NCBI RefSeq assembly: GCF_011634895.1
Contig: NZ_SIRR01000003.1
Location: 682,001-746,000, forward strand
Length of the DNA: 64,000 bases
Direction of reading: 5' to 3'
Source of the DNA: Rheinheimera pleomorphica
GTDB lineage: Bacteria > Pseudomonadota > Gammaproteobacteria > Enterobacterales > Alteromonadaceae
Part shown: positions 1 through 9,753 of the stretch, in pieces
Layout: each line of letters opens with the position of its first letter
How positions within the stretch are numbered: position 1 is the stretch's first letter
Translations under genes and position numbers: made by a program
The notes under the pieces: generated by a model
The model's input: only the letters and a program-made list of their open reading frames with translations
What the model was told of the DNA's origin: nothing
Database searches by the model: none

Positions 1-154
1 GGTGTTTGTACAAAACTCACAGCGCCTGCCAACCCAGGCGTATCGTGACGGCGCCACCACCATCTATGTGCAAACCAATGCGCAGCTGGAAGTCACCGTG
101 ATAGGCCCGGTGAGTATAGAAACGGCACGGCAACTGGCCGCGGCGGTGCGCTGA
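1..154 (+). CDS. rseB: RseB, C-terminal end (partial)
   Basis: Only the last 50 codons are present, read from base 2 and ending in TGA at 152-154. The tail (GATTIYVQTNAQLEVTVIGP, then an Ala-rich helix) matches the C-terminal lobe of RseB/MucB. RseB is the periplasmic protein that binds the anti-sigma factor RseA and senses mislocalised outer-membrane proteins and lipopolysaccharide. The stop overlaps the rseC start by one base (TGATG), the usual rseB-rseC coupling. Identity rests mainly on this short tail plus the position before rseC and lepA. Confidence 0.8.
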   Translation, partial: VFVQNSQRLPTQAYRDGATTIYVQTNAQLEVTVIGPVSIETARQLAAAVR

Positions 155-606
155 TGGTAGAGCAAATTGCCACTGTACTGCGGGCTGACGCCAACGGTTT
201 TTGGCTTACAACGACGCCGGTGAGCAGTTGCAACAGCTGTCAGGTGAGTACAGATTGCGGTACCGGCATAGTGGCAAAGAGCCTGACACCGCGCCAGCAC
301 AGCTTTTTTGTTAGCAGCAGTTTGCCGCTGCTGCCCGGCGAACAGGTAAAAATTGGTATGGCCGAGCAGCGTTTGCTACAAGCGGCCGCTATGGTGTACT
401 TGTTGCCATTAGTCTTAATGCTACTGCTGGCGTTAACGGGCGCAGCACTGGGCCTGGCCGAAGGCTGGCTGATGTTGCTGGCCTTGTTGGGTGCAAGCGC
501 TGGCTTTATGCTGGCACGCTATTACAGTGTGCAGCAGGAACAACAGCCGCAGATAGTGATCCTCGATGTTTTACCCTCCGTTGGTATACAGCAACAGGCG
601 CTGTAA
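154..606 (+). CDS. rseC: RseC/MucC, sigma-E system membrane protein
   Basis: A 150-residue inner-membrane protein of the RseC/MucC family, a modulator of the sigma-E envelope-stress response. The N-terminal cytoplasmic part has a Cys cluster (CNSCQ, then TDCG) near residues 25-36, typical of the family and proposed to hold an Fe-S or redox site. Two hydrophobic helices follow at about residues 75-95 and 98-120, with a short polar tail. It is translationally coupled to rseB. The order rseB-rseC-lepA-lepB is classic for gammaproteobacteria, so the call is secure. A role in reductive repair of SoxR is known for some members but cannot be judged here. Confidence 0.92.
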   Translation: MVEQIATVLRADANGFWLTTTPVSSCNSCQVSTDCGTGIVAKSLTPRQHSFFVSSSLPLLPGEQVKIGMAEQRLLQAAAMVYLLPLVLMLLLALTGAALGLAEGWLMLLALLGASAGFMLARYYSVQQEQQPQIVILDVLPSVGIQQQAL

Positions 607-627
607 GGCAGCTTTAAACGGCCATAG

Positions 628-652
628 TGCTATGTGTTAATAACACATAGCA
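628..652. other. Perfect 11-bp hairpin in the rseC-lepA gap
   Basis: TGCTATGTGTT and AACACATAGCA form an uninterrupted 11-bp stem around a 3-base loop, 22 bases after the rseC stop. No T run follows, so it is not a standard intrinsic terminator. A -10-like TACAAT lies at 671-676, just downstream, without a good -35. The hairpin may attenuate read-through from the rse operon, stabilise a 3' end, or be a dyad operator for lepA-lepB transcription. Confidence 0.5.
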
Positions 653-775
653 AGAGTGCGCCGGATAGAGTACAATTCGCGCTAATTTATCGGAATAACC
701 CGCGTCGCGCCTGAGGATTACTCTGGTTAGCTAATAGCAGCCACCCGGCGCAACGCCTACTGTTTTGCGGACAAC

Positions 776-2575
776 ATGCCTAAACTACATCACATCAGAA
801 ACTTTTCTATCATCGCCCATATCGACCATGGTAAATCGACACTGTCTGATCGCTTAATTCAGTATTGTGGCGGCTTGTCTGATCGCGAAATGCAGCAGCA
901 AGTGTTGGATTCAATGGATCTGGAACGAGAGCGCGGTATTACCATTAAAGCGCAAAGCGTTACCCTGTATTACAAAGCCGACGATGGTGAAACTTATCAG
1001 CTGAACTTTATCGATACCCCGGGCCATGTTGATTTTACCTATGAAGTCAGCCGCTCGCTGGCCGCCTGTGAAGGTGCCTTATTAGTGGTAGATGCTGGCC
1101 AGGGCGTCGAGGCGCAGACCGTTGCCAACTGCTACACCGCACTGGACATGAATTTAGAGGTTATTCCGGTACTGAATAAAATTGACCTGCCGCAGGCCGA
1201 TCCGGATCGGGTGGCGCAGGAAATTGAAGATATTATTGGTATTGAGGCGGTGGGCGCGGTGCAGTGCTCAGCCAAAACCGGCCTTGGCATTAAAGATGTG
1301 CTGGAAACCATCGTTAAGAAAATTCCGCCGCCAGAAGGTGAGCCGGAGCAGGCAACGCAGGCGCTGATCATCGACTCCTGGTTTGATGCTTATCAGGGCG
1401 TGGTGTCTTTGGTGCGGGTGAAGCACGGCAGCATTAAAGCCAAAGATAAAATTAAAGTGATGTCGACCGGCCAGACCTATGAAGTGGATAAAGTTGGGGT
1501 ATTCAGCCCTAAAGCCACTAACACTGGCGAGCTAAAAACCGGTGAAGTAGGTTTTGTTATTGCCGGCATCAAAGAAATTAAAGGCGCTCCGGTGGGCGAT
1601 ACCTTAACGCTGGCCAAAAACAGTGCTGACAAAGCCTTGCCGGGCTTTAAACGGATAAAGCCGCAGGTATATGCCGGGGTGTTTCCGGTCTCCAGTGATG
1701 ACTACGAAGATTTTCGTGACGCACTGGCCAAGCTGAGTTTGAATGATTCATCGCTGTTTTACGAGCCGGAAAACTCCGGTGCACTGGGCTTTGGTTTCCG
1801 TATTGGTTTCCTTGGTATGCTGCACATGGAAATTATTCAGGAACGCTTAGAGCGCGAGTATGACCTGGACCTTATCACCACAGCGCCAACGGTCGTGTAT
1901 GAGGTGGTGAAGAAAAACGGTGAGCTGGTGATGGTAGACAACCCCAGCAGCCTGCCGGCAGTGAATGATATTGATGAAATTCGTGAGCCGATTGTTGAAG
2001 CGCATATATTGGTACCGCAGGAATATCTGGGTAATGTGATTACGCTGTGTATCGAAAAGCGCGGTGTGCAAACCAATATGCTGTATCACGGCCGCCAGGT
2101 CGCGGTAACCTATGAGCTGCCAATGGCAGAAGTGGTTATGGACTTCTTTGACCGCTTAAAATCAACCAGCCGGGGTTATGCGTCGCTTGATTACGCATTC
2201 AAACGGTTTCAGACCTCAAATATGCAGCGGGTGGATATCCTGATCAACGGTGAGCGGGTGGATGCGTTGGCTATTATCAGCCACATCGACTTTGCCCAGG
2301 GCCGTGGTCGTGAACTGGCAGAAAAGTTAAAAGAGCTGATCCCGCGGCAAATGTTTGATATTGCTATTCAGGCGGCCATTGGTAACCACGTTATTGCCCG
2401 TACGACGATTAAACAGATGCGCAAAAACGTACTGGCCAAGTGTTATGGCGGTGATGTCAGCCGGAAAAAGAAACTGCTACAAAAGCAGAAAGAAGGTAAA
2501 AAGCGGATGAAGCAGGTGGGTAATGTGGAAGTACCACAAGAAGCCTTCCTGGCAATTCTGAAAGTGGGTAAATAA
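776..2575 (+). CDS. lepA: Elongation factor 4 (LepA)
   Basis: A translational GTPase of 599 residues, the standard LepA length. It binds ribosomes, with reported roles in back-translocation and initiation or assembly. G1 is AHIDHGKST at about residues 14-22, switch II is DTPGH, and NKID is the G4 motif. EF-G-like domains II, III and V and the LepA-specific basic C-terminal domain (Lys-rich [16 protein letters not shown] near 565-580) follow. The start at [10 protein letters not shown] matches the family. It precedes lepB by 14 bases, as in E. coli where the two are cotranscribed. Confidence 0.98.
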   Translation: MPKLHHIRNFSIIAHIDHGKSTLSDRLIQYCGGLSDREMQQQVLDSMDLERERGITIKAQSVTLYYKADDGETYQLNFIDTPGHVDFTYEVSRSLAACEGALLVVDAGQGVEAQTVANCYTALDMNLEVIPVLNKIDLPQADPDRVAQEIEDIIGIEAVGAVQCSAKTGLGIKDVLETIVKKIPPPEGEPEQATQALIIDSWFDAYQGVVSLVRVKHGSIKAKDKIKVMSTGQTYEVDKVGVFSPKATNTGELKTGEVGFVIAGIKEIKGAPVGDTLTLAKNSADKALPGFKRIKPQVYAGVFPVSSDDYEDFRDALAKLSLNDSSLFYEPENSGALGFGFRIGFLGMLHMEIIQERLEREYDLDLITTAPTVVYEVVKKNGELVMVDNPSSLPAVNDIDEIREPIVEAHILVPQEYLGNVITLCIEKRGVQTNMLYHGRQVAVTYELPMAEVVMDFFDRLKSTSRGYASLDYAFKRFQTSNMQRVDILINGERVDALAIISHIDFAQGRGRELAEKLKELIPRQMFDIAIQAAIGNHVIARTTIKQMRKNVLAKCYGGDVSRKKKLLQKQKEGKKRMKQVGNVEVPQEAFLAILKVGK

Positions 2576-2589
2576 TTTAAGGGTTTGAC

Positions 2590-3513
2590 ATGGCGGGTTA
2601 TTTTGCAGTTTTTTTGGTGTTGCTAACGCTGGCCAGCGGCCTGGTTTGGTTGTTGGACGCGCTGGTACTGGCACCCAAACGCCAGCAAAAGCTGGCACTG
2701 GCGCAAGCCTCCGCCGGAGGTAACCTGGGGCTTGAGGCCAGTGAACAACTGGTAAAAGAACCGCAAATTGTTGAAACGGCGAAATCGATTTTTCCGGTGA
2801 TCGCGCTTATCACCCTTTTTCGCTCCTTTATTTATGAGCCTTTTCAGATCCCTTCCGGCTCGATGATGCCTACGTTACTGGTGGGGGATTTTATTCTGGT
2901 GGAAAAATTCTCCTACGATGTTAAAGATCCGGTGTGGCGCAAAACCTTATACAGTAACAATAAACCGCAGCGCGGTGATGTGGCGGTATTTAAATACCCG
3001 GAGCAGCCAACGGTTGATTACATTAAACGCGTTATTGGTGTGCCGGGCGACAGGGTAATTTATCGCAATAAGCAGCTGTTTATTGAAAAAGCCTGTACCG
3101 ACAGCCAAAACACGGATTGCGGTAAGTTGGAAATGGTTGAGCTTAGCCTGAAAAACGAAGGCGAGTTTTATCAGGAACAGTATCCGCAGCGGCGTTACAC
3201 CGAGCAATTAGGCGCAGTAACGCATGATATTCTGCAAACGCCGGCCCGGCGTGAACACACCGAGTTTTTCTTTAAACAACGCGGTACCGCCATTGATGAA
3301 TTTATCGTACCGGAAGGCCATTACTTTGTGCTGGGCGATAACCGTGACAATAGCCGCGACGGCCGGTTTTGGGGCTTTGTACCCGAGCATAATATGGTGG
3401 GTAAAGCGGTATTTATCTGGATGAGCTTTGAATTTAATGATAACCCGGACAGCTGGCTGCCTGGCTGGGTGCCAACAGGCGTGCGCTTTGACCGGCTTGG
3501 TCCGATCCATTAA
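2590..3513 (+). CDS. lepB: Signal peptidase I
   Basis: Membrane serine protease (Ser/Lys dyad) that removes signal peptides from Sec and Tat substrates on the periplasmic side. It has 307 residues. An N-terminal transmembrane helix (about 3-23) and a second at about 66-80 precede the catalytic domain. The nucleophile is Ser91 in PSGSMMPT and the general base is Lys146 in YIKRVIGVPGD. The late GDNRDNSRDGRFWGFVP motif is the type I peptidase signature. It sits between lepA and rnc in a single transcription unit, the standard arrangement. Confidence 0.98.
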   Translation: MAGYFAVFLVLLTLASGLVWLLDALVLAPKRQQKLALAQASAGGNLGLEASEQLVKEPQIVETAKSIFPVIALITLFRSFIYEPFQIPSGSMMPTLLVGDFILVEKFSYDVKDPVWRKTLYSNNKPQRGDVAVFKYPEQPTVDYIKRVIGVPGDRVIYRNKQLFIEKACTDSQNTDCGKLEMVELSLKNEGEFYQEQYPQRRYTEQLGAVTHDILQTPARREHTEFFFKQRGTAIDEFIVPEGHYFVLGDNRDNSRDGRFWGFVPEHNMVGKAVFIWMSFEFNDNPDSWLPGWVPTGVRFDRLGPIH

Positions 3514-3540
3514 GCGGCATTGCAGCACGAAGAGACAAAC

Positions 3541-4215
3541 ATGCAAAAATCGTTACATCCTCTGATAGCCCGGCTGGGCTATCAGTTTACCGACATGGCG
3601 CTGCTGGAGCAGGCACTTACCCACCGCAGTTGTAAAGGCCAGCATAACGAACGGCTGGAGTATCTGGGCGACGCTGTATTAAGTTTAGTGATTGCCGAAA
3701 CTTTATACGCTAATTTTCCAAAAGCGCGTGAAGGCGACCTGACGCGGATGCGTGCGGCGCTGGTCAAGGGCGTTACCCTGGCAGAAATTGCCCAGGAGTT
3801 GCGCTTATCTGAACATTTACGGTTGGGGCCGGGCGAGCTGAAAAGTGGTGGTTTTCGCCGTGAGTCGATTTTGGCCGATACGGTAGAAGCCATTTTAGGG
3901 GCTATTTATCTCGACAGTGGTATGGCCGCCTGCAAAGAGCGCATTTTACTGTGGTTTGGCTCCCGACTTGACAGCATTACGCCGGGTGAGCAGAAAGACT
4001 CGAAAACCCTGTTGCAGGAATACCTGCAGGGACTACGCTTAGCCTTGCCGGTGTACGATGTGATTGCCACTGCAGGGGAGGCGCATCAGCAAACCTTTAC
4101 GGTGCGCTGCACTATCGCCGGCATGGCGCCTTTTACCGCCACCGGCAGTTCACGCCGCAAGGCAGAGCAGGACGCCGCTCATATGGCGCTGGAAAAAATT
4201 AAGCATGACAGATAA
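3541..4215 (+). CDS. rnc: Ribonuclease III
   Basis: Double-strand-specific endoribonuclease that processes rRNA precursors and many mRNAs, acting as a homodimer. The protein has 224 residues. The catalytic domain carries the signature [12 protein letters not shown] (about 34-45) with acidic metal ligands and a second acidic site around [11 protein letters not shown]. The dsRNA-binding domain is at about 150-224. The ATG at 3541 ([16 protein letters not shown]) fits the family better than an in-frame start 21 bases upstream. It overlaps era by 11 bases, consistent with the usual rnc-era-recO coupling. Confidence 0.97.
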   Translation: MQKSLHPLIARLGYQFTDMALLEQALTHRSCKGQHNERLEYLGDAVLSLVIAETLYANFPKAREGDLTRMRAALVKGVTLAEIAQELRLSEHLRLGPGELKSGGFRRESILADTVEAILGAIYLDSGMAACKERILLWFGSRLDSITPGEQKDSKTLLQEYLQGLRLALPVYDVIATAGEAHQQTFTVRCTIAGMAPFTATGSSRRKAEQDAAHMALEKIKHDR

Positions 4216-5113
4216 CACAGCGTTACCGACTTATGCCGCGCTGGTGGCCATTGTTGGCCGGCCTAATGTCGGCAAGTCGACTTTGCTCAACAAGCTGGTG
4301 GGGCAAAAGGTTAGTATCACCTCAAAAAAACCACAAACCACCCGCCACCGTATTGTCGGTATTGATACCCGGGATAATTATCAAACGGTGTATGTCGATA
4401 CCCCGGGCCTGCACAGCGAGGAAAAGCGCGCCATCAACCGCTTGATGAACAAAGCCGCGGCCAGTTCGATACTGGACGTGGAGTTTGTGCTGTTTGTGGT
4501 AGAAGGCACGCGCTGGACCGATGATGATCAGATGGTGTTAAACCGGCTTATCGCCGCGAAGAAGCCAGTGGTGCTGGTGGTGAACAAAGTGGATTTATAC
4601 CGCGATAAAGACAGCTTATTGCCACATTTGCAGTGGCTTGGCAGCCAACTCAATTTTATTGACGTGGTGCCGTTGTCGGCAGAAACCGGCGATAACGTCG
4701 ATGCGCTGCGTGCTGTGGTACAAAAGCACCTGCCAGCGTGCGAGTTTTTCTTTCCGGATGACTATGTGACTGACCGCTCGATGCGTTTTATGGCCGCCGA
4801 GATCGTACGCGAAAAACTGATGCGCTTTTTGGGCGATGAATTACCCTATTCGGTGACGGTAGAAATTGAGCGCTTTAAATGGGAAGAAAAGCATTACCAC
4901 ATTGCTGCCCTGGTGCTGGTAGAGCGCGATAGCCAGAAAAAAATGGTGATCGGTAACAAAGGTGAGCGGATTAAAACCATTGCTACCGAAGCGAGGCTGG
5001 ATATGGCGGCCATGCTGGAGCAGCCGGTATTTTTGCAGGTGTGGGTTAAAGTGAAATCGGGCTGGGCCGACGACGAACGGGCGCTGCGCAGCTTAGGTTA
5101 CGGTGAAGACTAA
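4205..5113 (+). CDS. era: GTPase Era
   Basis: Ras-like GTPase that binds the 3' end of 16S rRNA and helps 30S maturation. It has 302 residues. The G1 motif GRPNVGKST is near residue 15, G3 is DTPGL and G4 is NKVD. The C-terminal KH RNA-binding domain includes [10 protein letters not shown]. The ATG at 4205 ([12 protein letters not shown]) lies inside the end of rnc. An in-frame extension upstream to 4064 would add 47 residues of rnc antiframe sequence and is unlikely. It is coupled to rnc and precedes recO by 6 bases. Confidence 0.97.
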   Translation: MTDNTALPTYAALVAIVGRPNVGKSTLLNKLVGQKVSITSKKPQTTRHRIVGIDTRDNYQTVYVDTPGLHSEEKRAINRLMNKAAASSILDVEFVLFVVEGTRWTDDDQMVLNRLIAAKKPVVLVVNKVDLYRDKDSLLPHLQWLGSQLNFIDVVPLSAETGDNVDALRAVVQKHLPACEFFFPDDYVTDRSMRFMAAEIVREKLMRFLGDELPYSVTVEIERFKWEEKHYHIAALVLVERDSQKKMVIGNKGERIKTIATEARLDMAAMLEQPVFLQVWVKVKSGWADDERALRSLGYGED

Positions 5114-5119
5114 CGCGTT

Positions 5120-5803
5120 ATGCAAACGCAGCTCTGGCCGGGATATATCTTACATAGCAGGCCACTGGCGGAAGATAAGCTGATATTACAGCTGTTGTTG
5201 CCACAACTGGGGCGGTTATCGGCCGTGGTGCGCAAACGTCAGGGCAAAACCCGGCTGGCGCTGCAGCCGTTTCAGTTGCTGATGTTGCAGCTTAGCGGCC
5301 GTACAGAGTTAAAAACCGTTAAGAGTATTGATGAAGCCGGCCCGGCGCCACTGTATAGCGGCAAGGTATTGTACAGTGGCTTGTATATCAATGAGTTGGT
5401 ATGCCGGCTATGGCCGGATAACCTGGCGGCTGAACAGCTTTTTATGTTGTATCAGCACAGCCTGCAACAGCTGTTGCAAGTGCAGCACGGTCAGCTTGAA
5501 CTGGAACCCTGTCTGCGGCAATTTGAGTTTGCGCTGCTGGCCGAACTGGGCCAACCGATAGACTGGCAATACGACGCCAACGGTGATGGCATCGTTGCCG
5601 CCAGGCAGTATCAATGGCAGCATGAACAGGGCTTTGTGCCGGTTAACAGCGGTATAGCAGGCCAGCTGTTATTAGATATCGGGCAGCAGCACTGGCAACA
5701 CAGTGCCACCCGGCAAGTGGCTAAGCAACTTAGCCGGCAAATTCTGGCGCCACTGCTTGGCGCTAAGCCGCTGGCCAGCCGGGCACTGTTCAGCAGCAGT
5801 TAG
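5120..5803 (+). CDS. recO: DNA repair protein RecO
   Basis: Recombination mediator that, with RecR, loads RecA onto SSB-coated single-stranded DNA and anneals strands. It has 227 residues, with the N-terminal OB fold (GYILHSRPLAEDKLI) and a helical C-terminal part. The zinc-finger cysteines of some RecO proteins are absent, as is common in gammaproteobacteria. It is located between era and pdxJ as in E. coli. Family assignment is by N-terminal pattern, length and synteny. Confidence 0.95.
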   Translation: MQTQLWPGYILHSRPLAEDKLILQLLLPQLGRLSAVVRKRQGKTRLALQPFQLLMLQLSGRTELKTVKSIDEAGPAPLYSGKVLYSGLYINELVCRLWPDNLAAEQLFMLYQHSLQQLLQVQHGQLELEPCLRQFEFALLAELGQPIDWQYDANGDGIVAARQYQWQHEQGFVPVNSGIAGQLLLDIGQQHWQHSATRQVAKQLSRQILAPLLGAKPLASRALFSSS

Positions 5804-5827
5804 TATTTTTTATTTGCGGAGTTGCAG

Positions 5828-6562
5828 ATGCACAACCCTATTTATCTTGGTGTCAATATCGACCATGTTGCGACTTTGCGTCAGGCGCGTGGTACCTATT
5901 ATCCTGAGCCGGTGCACGCTGCTTTGCTGGCTGAGCAAGCCGGTGCTGATGGCATTACCGTGCATTTGCGCGAGGACAGGCGGCATATTATCGACCGTGA
6001 TGTGTTTGTGCTGCGCCAGACAATAGCGACCCGGCTGAATTTCGAAATGGCGGTCACCGATGAAATGCTTGGCATCGCTACAGAGCTTAAACCGCACTTT
6101 GCCTGTTTTGTGCCGGAAAAGCGCCAGGAGCTGACCACCGAAGGCGGCCTGGAAGTGGCTGGTCAGCTCAGCCGTATCACTGATGCGGTTACGCAGATGC
6201 GTGAACAGAATATTCTGGTGTCATTATTTATCGATGCCGACCATCGCCAGATTGAAGCGGCAGCCAAAGCCGGCGCACCCTATATTGAAATTCATACCGG
6301 TAAATATGCCGAAACCCAAGACGCCAGCTTGCAAGCGGCAGAGTTAACACGGATCCGCGAGGCGGCTGAGTTTGCCGCGTCGCTGGGGCTTATCGTCAAT
6401 GCCGGCCATGGTTTGCATTATCATAATGTGCAGCCAATAGCAGCGATACCACAGATGCACGAGCTGAATATTGGTCATGCTATTGTCGCCCGTGCGGTGT
6501 TTAGCGGGCTTGATGCTGCCGTGCGCGAAATGAAACGTTTAATGGTGGAGGCGCGCCGCTAA
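5828..6562 (+). CDS. pdxJ: Pyridoxine 5'-phosphate synthase
   Basis: Condenses 1-deoxy-D-xylulose 5-phosphate with 3-amino-2-oxopropyl phosphate to pyridoxine 5'-phosphate, the last ring-forming step of de novo vitamin B6 synthesis. A TIM-barrel enzyme of 244 residues. The family start [18 protein letters not shown], the HLREDRRHI phosphate loop and [11 protein letters not shown] are all present. The ATG at 5828 has GGAG at 5818-5821 six bases upstream, so it is preferred to the TTG at 5822. It overlaps nothing but is two bases from acpS. Confidence 0.97.
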   Translation: MHNPIYLGVNIDHVATLRQARGTYYPEPVHAALLAEQAGADGITVHLREDRRHIIDRDVFVLRQTIATRLNFEMAVTDEMLGIATELKPHFACFVPEKRQELTTEGGLEVAGQLSRITDAVTQMREQNILVSLFIDADHRQIEAAAKAGAPYIEIHTGKYAETQDASLQAAELTRIREAAEFAASLGLIVNAGHGLHYHNVQPIAAIPQMHELNIGHAIVARAVFSGLDAAVREMKRLMVEARR

Positions 6563-6563
6563 T

Positions 6564-6959
6564 ATGGCCATTGTCGGGCTGGGTACGGATATTGTGGATA
6601 TTGCCCGCATCGAGAGTAGCCTTACGCGCAGCCCGGCCCTTATACAGCGGGTGCTGACCGGCGCTGAGCAGGCGATTTATCAGCAGCAGGCGTTAAGCCA
6701 TCCGGCTAATGCTGCGCGCTATTTTGCCAAGCGTTTCGCTGCCAAAGAAGCGGCCGCTAAAGCCTTAGGTACAGGTATTGGCCGCGGCGTGTCGTTTCAA
6801 CATTTTAGCGTGAGCAATAATGCCGACGGCGCGCCGCAGCTGGCACTGTCTGATTACGCGGCTGAATTGGCGGCTAAGCTGGGCGTGAATCACATCTGGC
6901 TGTCTATTACCGACGAGCAGGCTTATGCCGCTGCGACAGTGATCCTGGAGCGGCAATAG
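6564..6959 (+). CDS. acpS: Holo-[acyl-carrier-protein] synthase
   Basis: Transfers the 4'-phosphopantetheine arm of CoA to apo-ACP. It has 131 residues, near the E. coli length. The Mg/CoA motif GLGTDIVDIARI (6-17) and the second motif RFAAKEAAAKALGTG (about 57-71) are intact. The start lies one base after the pdxJ stop. The convergent barA stop is only 6 bases past this gene's end, so there is little room for a terminator between them. Confidence 0.97.
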   Translation: MAIVGLGTDIVDIARIESSLTRSPALIQRVLTGAEQAIYQQQALSHPANAARYFAKRFAAKEAAAKALGTGIGRGVSFQHFSVSNNADGAPQLALSDYAAELAAKLGVNHIWLSITDEQAYAAATVILERQ

Positions 6960-6965
6960 CGGCTA

Positions 6966-9668
6966 TCAGAGTTGCCAGCGCTGACTTTCCTGCCACAACG
7001 CTTGCTGTATATCATCTAACTCCAACAGTTCCGGCTCCAGCTCGGACAGGCTTTTACCCTGTTTTAGCTGGGTTTCCAGCAATTGGGCAATATCTTTTAA
7101 CCGCGGCACCCCGGTGTAGCAGCAGGCGCCGTGCAGCTTATGAATTTGTTGCAGCACCGCCGTGGCATCGTTATCGGCCTGTGCTTGCTGTATAGCCGCG
7201 CGGCTGGCCGGCAGACTGGCCAGCAGCATTTTCAACATGTCTTTCATTAAATCGTGTTTGCCACTGGCCCGTTCCAGCGCCAGCGGCCAGTCGACCAGTT
7301 TACTGTCGGGTAAATTGGGCGGTAACACGCTATTGCCTTTGCTGGGGCAGAATTCCTGCAAGCTAAAGTGCAGCATTTTCTCATCCAGGGGTTTACTTAA
7401 AAATTCGTTAAACCCCAGCGTGAGTAAACGCGCCCGTTCACCATCGACCGCATGGGCAGTAACCGCGATAATAGGCGTATGCTCATTAAGTGAGCTTTGC
7501 CGGATACGCTGGCAGGCAGTAACACCGTCCATGACCGGCATATTAATATCCATAAAAATAATGTCATATGCGTGTTGTGTCGCTTTATGCCAGGCCTCAG
7601 CGCCGTCACGGGCAGAGTCGATATGCTCAACCTTTTCCGCTAGTAAGGTGTTGATCAGTTTCAGGTTGGCGTCGTTATCGTCTACCGTCAGCACCTTAAG
7701 GGCGGCCTGGCGCACAGCGGTTAGCTCAGTGGCGCTGGCTTGCTGCGTTAAATAAGGCCGCGCCAGAGTAGCGGCCAGCTTGCGCTGGTGCGGTGGCTTA
7801 GACAGACAGGCATCGGCGCCGGATTTTAACATCGCCTCCCGCAGGTGCGGCGACAACGTATTGACCAGCAGGTAAAGATGCCGGCACTGTGGCTTTAACT
7901 GCGGCAGTAAGGCCAGCACCTGATTAACCTGGTTAATGGCGATAGTGCGGCCAATTAAACCGATATCGTAATGTTGCTGGTTTGCCAGGGCCTGTTGCAG
8001 CTGGCCCTTAGTGGCACAGGCGGTCACCTGCATCCCCCAGCTATGCAATAAGCTTAAGGTGGCTTCGCGCGAGTGCTGCTGTGGCTCAAAATACAGCAAC
8101 TGTTTATTTTCCAGCACATCCAGCGGCAGGCTTTCAGCTACGGTTAACTGATGGCGCAGGCATTTAAGGGTAAACCAGAAGGTTGAACCTTCACTCTGTT
8201 TGCTTTCAAAACCAATCTCGCCGCCCATGGCTTTGACCAACCGCTGCGAAATCATTAACCCTAAACCGGAGCCGCTTTGATGACTGCGTTGCTCCTGCGG
8301 GCCAAAGCCCCGGAACAGCTGGCTTTGTTGCTCGTCACTAATGCCGCGGCCGGTGTCCTGCACTGAGCAGTGCAGAATAAACTGATCTTCGTTCAGCAAG
8401 GTCGCTGAGACATGCACCACTATGCTGCCGTGGTCGGTAAACTTGATGGCATTACCGGCAATGTTCATCAGCACCTGAATAAAGCGTGCCGGATCGGCGA
8501 TGACATCATCGGGGCAGGATGGCTCTATCATTAGCACCAGTTCCAGATGCTTGTCAAAGGCATTGGCTGCCAGCAGCTCTATGGCATCATTCAGCAAATC
8601 GCGCAGCGGGAAGGGCTCGGGGTTAATCGATAAACGACCGTCTTCCAGTTTAGAAAAATCCAGCACATCATTAACCAGATGCAGCAGGCTATTGGCCGAT
8701 TTTTGAATCGTGGTCAGGTAATCATGCTGGTTGCCGGTCAGTTGGGTTTTTAATAGTTGGCGGGTAAAGCCAATGACACCATTTAACGGTGTCCGTAGTT
8801 CATGGCTCATCTTGGCCAGAAACTCAGACTTTTGACGGTTTTCTTCCTGCGCCTTGCGCCGGGCAAAATCCAGCTGAATATTCTGTACTTCCAGTTGCTC
8901 CATACTTTGTTGTAAGTCGCTGGTTACCTGTTCAATCTGGCTCTGCATGTCCTGCTCTTGCCGGGCTAAGCGCTGGCCCAGTTGGTTCAGCCCCCGCTGT
9001 AACTGCGCCAGTTCGTGCACTATGCCGGTTTCTCCCGGCTCGGCGCTATTGCCATCGTTCAATTGCTGCACATGCTGTTGCATATGGCGCAGTGGCCGGT
9101 AAAGACGGCGCAGCAAATACAGGGTTGGCAGGGTAATCGCCAGCATGCAGCCCAATGCCAGCAAGATCACCTGCAGCAACAGTTGTTGTTGCTGCAGTTG
9201 CAACTGCGCCTTGGGCAACTGCAACACTAAATAGCCCTGTGATGGCGTTGTTGCTGTGCCAGGCAAGGGCTGATATAGCAGCAGTAACTCCGGCTGTTCG
9301 ACATGCAGCCCGCCAACCGGTAATGGCTGAACACCGTCAAAGGCGGCCACCTGTTCTGCCAGTTGCGGGTTAGTGTGTACAATAGCGCTGTGCTGGGTAT
9401 TAAACAGGCTGATATTGCTCAGCTGTGGTGAGTGCAAACGATGAGCCTGATCCAGTAAGGTGTTCAAGGCCGTGATATTTTGCCGTTGCAGTAAATCCTG
9501 ACTGCTCAGTGCCAGCGGCAGTGCTATATGCCGGGCGCGATCGAGCAAAGAAAGTGTTAACTCCTGATGGCGAACATAGCTAAAATAGCCTGCGCAGAAT
9601 ACACTTACCAGCAACGCTGGCAGCAGACTGCAAAGCAGTAACCAGTAACCTAACCTAATTGTCGTCAT
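6966..9668 (-). CDS. barA: Hybrid sensor kinase BarA
   Basis: Tripartite inner-membrane kinase of 900 residues that, through the response regulator UvrY/GacA, controls the CsrA/RsmA carbon-storage switch. Two transmembrane helices (about 8-28 and 160-180) flank a periplasmic sensor, followed by HAMP and coiled coil. HisKA has the phosphorylated His289 in SHELRTPLNG. The HATPase includes GRGISDEQ and GSGLGLMI. A degenerate receiver-like segment precedes a real receiver with Asp707 in MDINMPVMDG, and a C-terminal Hpt domain has His846 in KLHGACCY. It is divergent from rlmD, the arrangement seen in E. coli. The cognate regulator is not in the window. Confidence 0.93.
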   Translation of the reverse strand: MTTIRLGYWLLLCSLLPALLVSVFCAGYFSYVRHQELTLSLLDRARHIALPLALSSQDLLQRQNITALNTLLDQAHRLHSPQLSNISLFNTQHSAIVHTNPQLAEQVAAFDGVQPLPVGGLHVEQPELLLLYQPLPGTATTPSQGYLVLQLPKAQLQLQQQQLLLQVILLALGCMLAITLPTLYLLRRLYRPLRHMQQHVQQLNDGNSAEPGETGIVHELAQLQRGLNQLGQRLARQEQDMQSQIEQVTSDLQQSMEQLEVQNIQLDFARRKAQEENRQKSEFLAKMSHELRTPLNGVIGFTRQLLKTQLTGNQHDYLTTIQKSANSLLHLVNDVLDFSKLEDGRLSINPEPFPLRDLLNDAIELLAANAFDKHLELVLMIEPSCPDDVIADPARFIQVLMNIAGNAIKFTDHGSIVVHVSATLLNEDQFILHCSVQDTGRGISDEQQSQLFRGFGPQEQRSHQSGSGLGLMISQRLVKAMGGEIGFESKQSEGSTFWFTLKCLRHQLTVAESLPLDVLENKQLLYFEPQQHSREATLSLLHSWGMQVTACATKGQLQQALANQQHYDIGLIGRTIAINQVNQVLALLPQLKPQCRHLYLLVNTLSPHLREAMLKSGADACLSKPPHQRKLAATLARPYLTQQASATELTAVRQAALKVLTVDDNDANLKLINTLLAEKVEHIDSARDGAEAWHKATQHAYDIIFMDINMPVMDGVTACQRIRQSSLNEHTPIIAVTAHAVDGERARLLTLGFNEFLSKPLDEKMLHFSLQEFCPSKGNSVLPPNLPDSKLVDWPLALERASGKHDLMKDMLKMLLASLPASRAAIQQAQADNDATAVLQQIHKLHGACCYTGVPRLKDIAQLLETQLKQGKSLSELEPELLELDDIQQALWQESQRWQL

Positions 9669-9753
9669 CGAAGCAGGCTGTTTAGTAAAACGGGTGCAGG
9701 AATAATGACATAAGACGCTGCGCTTGCCTACAAGCTAAACCAACAGAGAGCCC

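Noticed and set aside
7162..7755. A 197-codon plus-strand frame inside barA
   Set aside because: It lies within the conserved receiver and Hpt regions of BarA on the other strand, has Ser/Arg-rich composition typical of antisense frames, and no recognisable domain.
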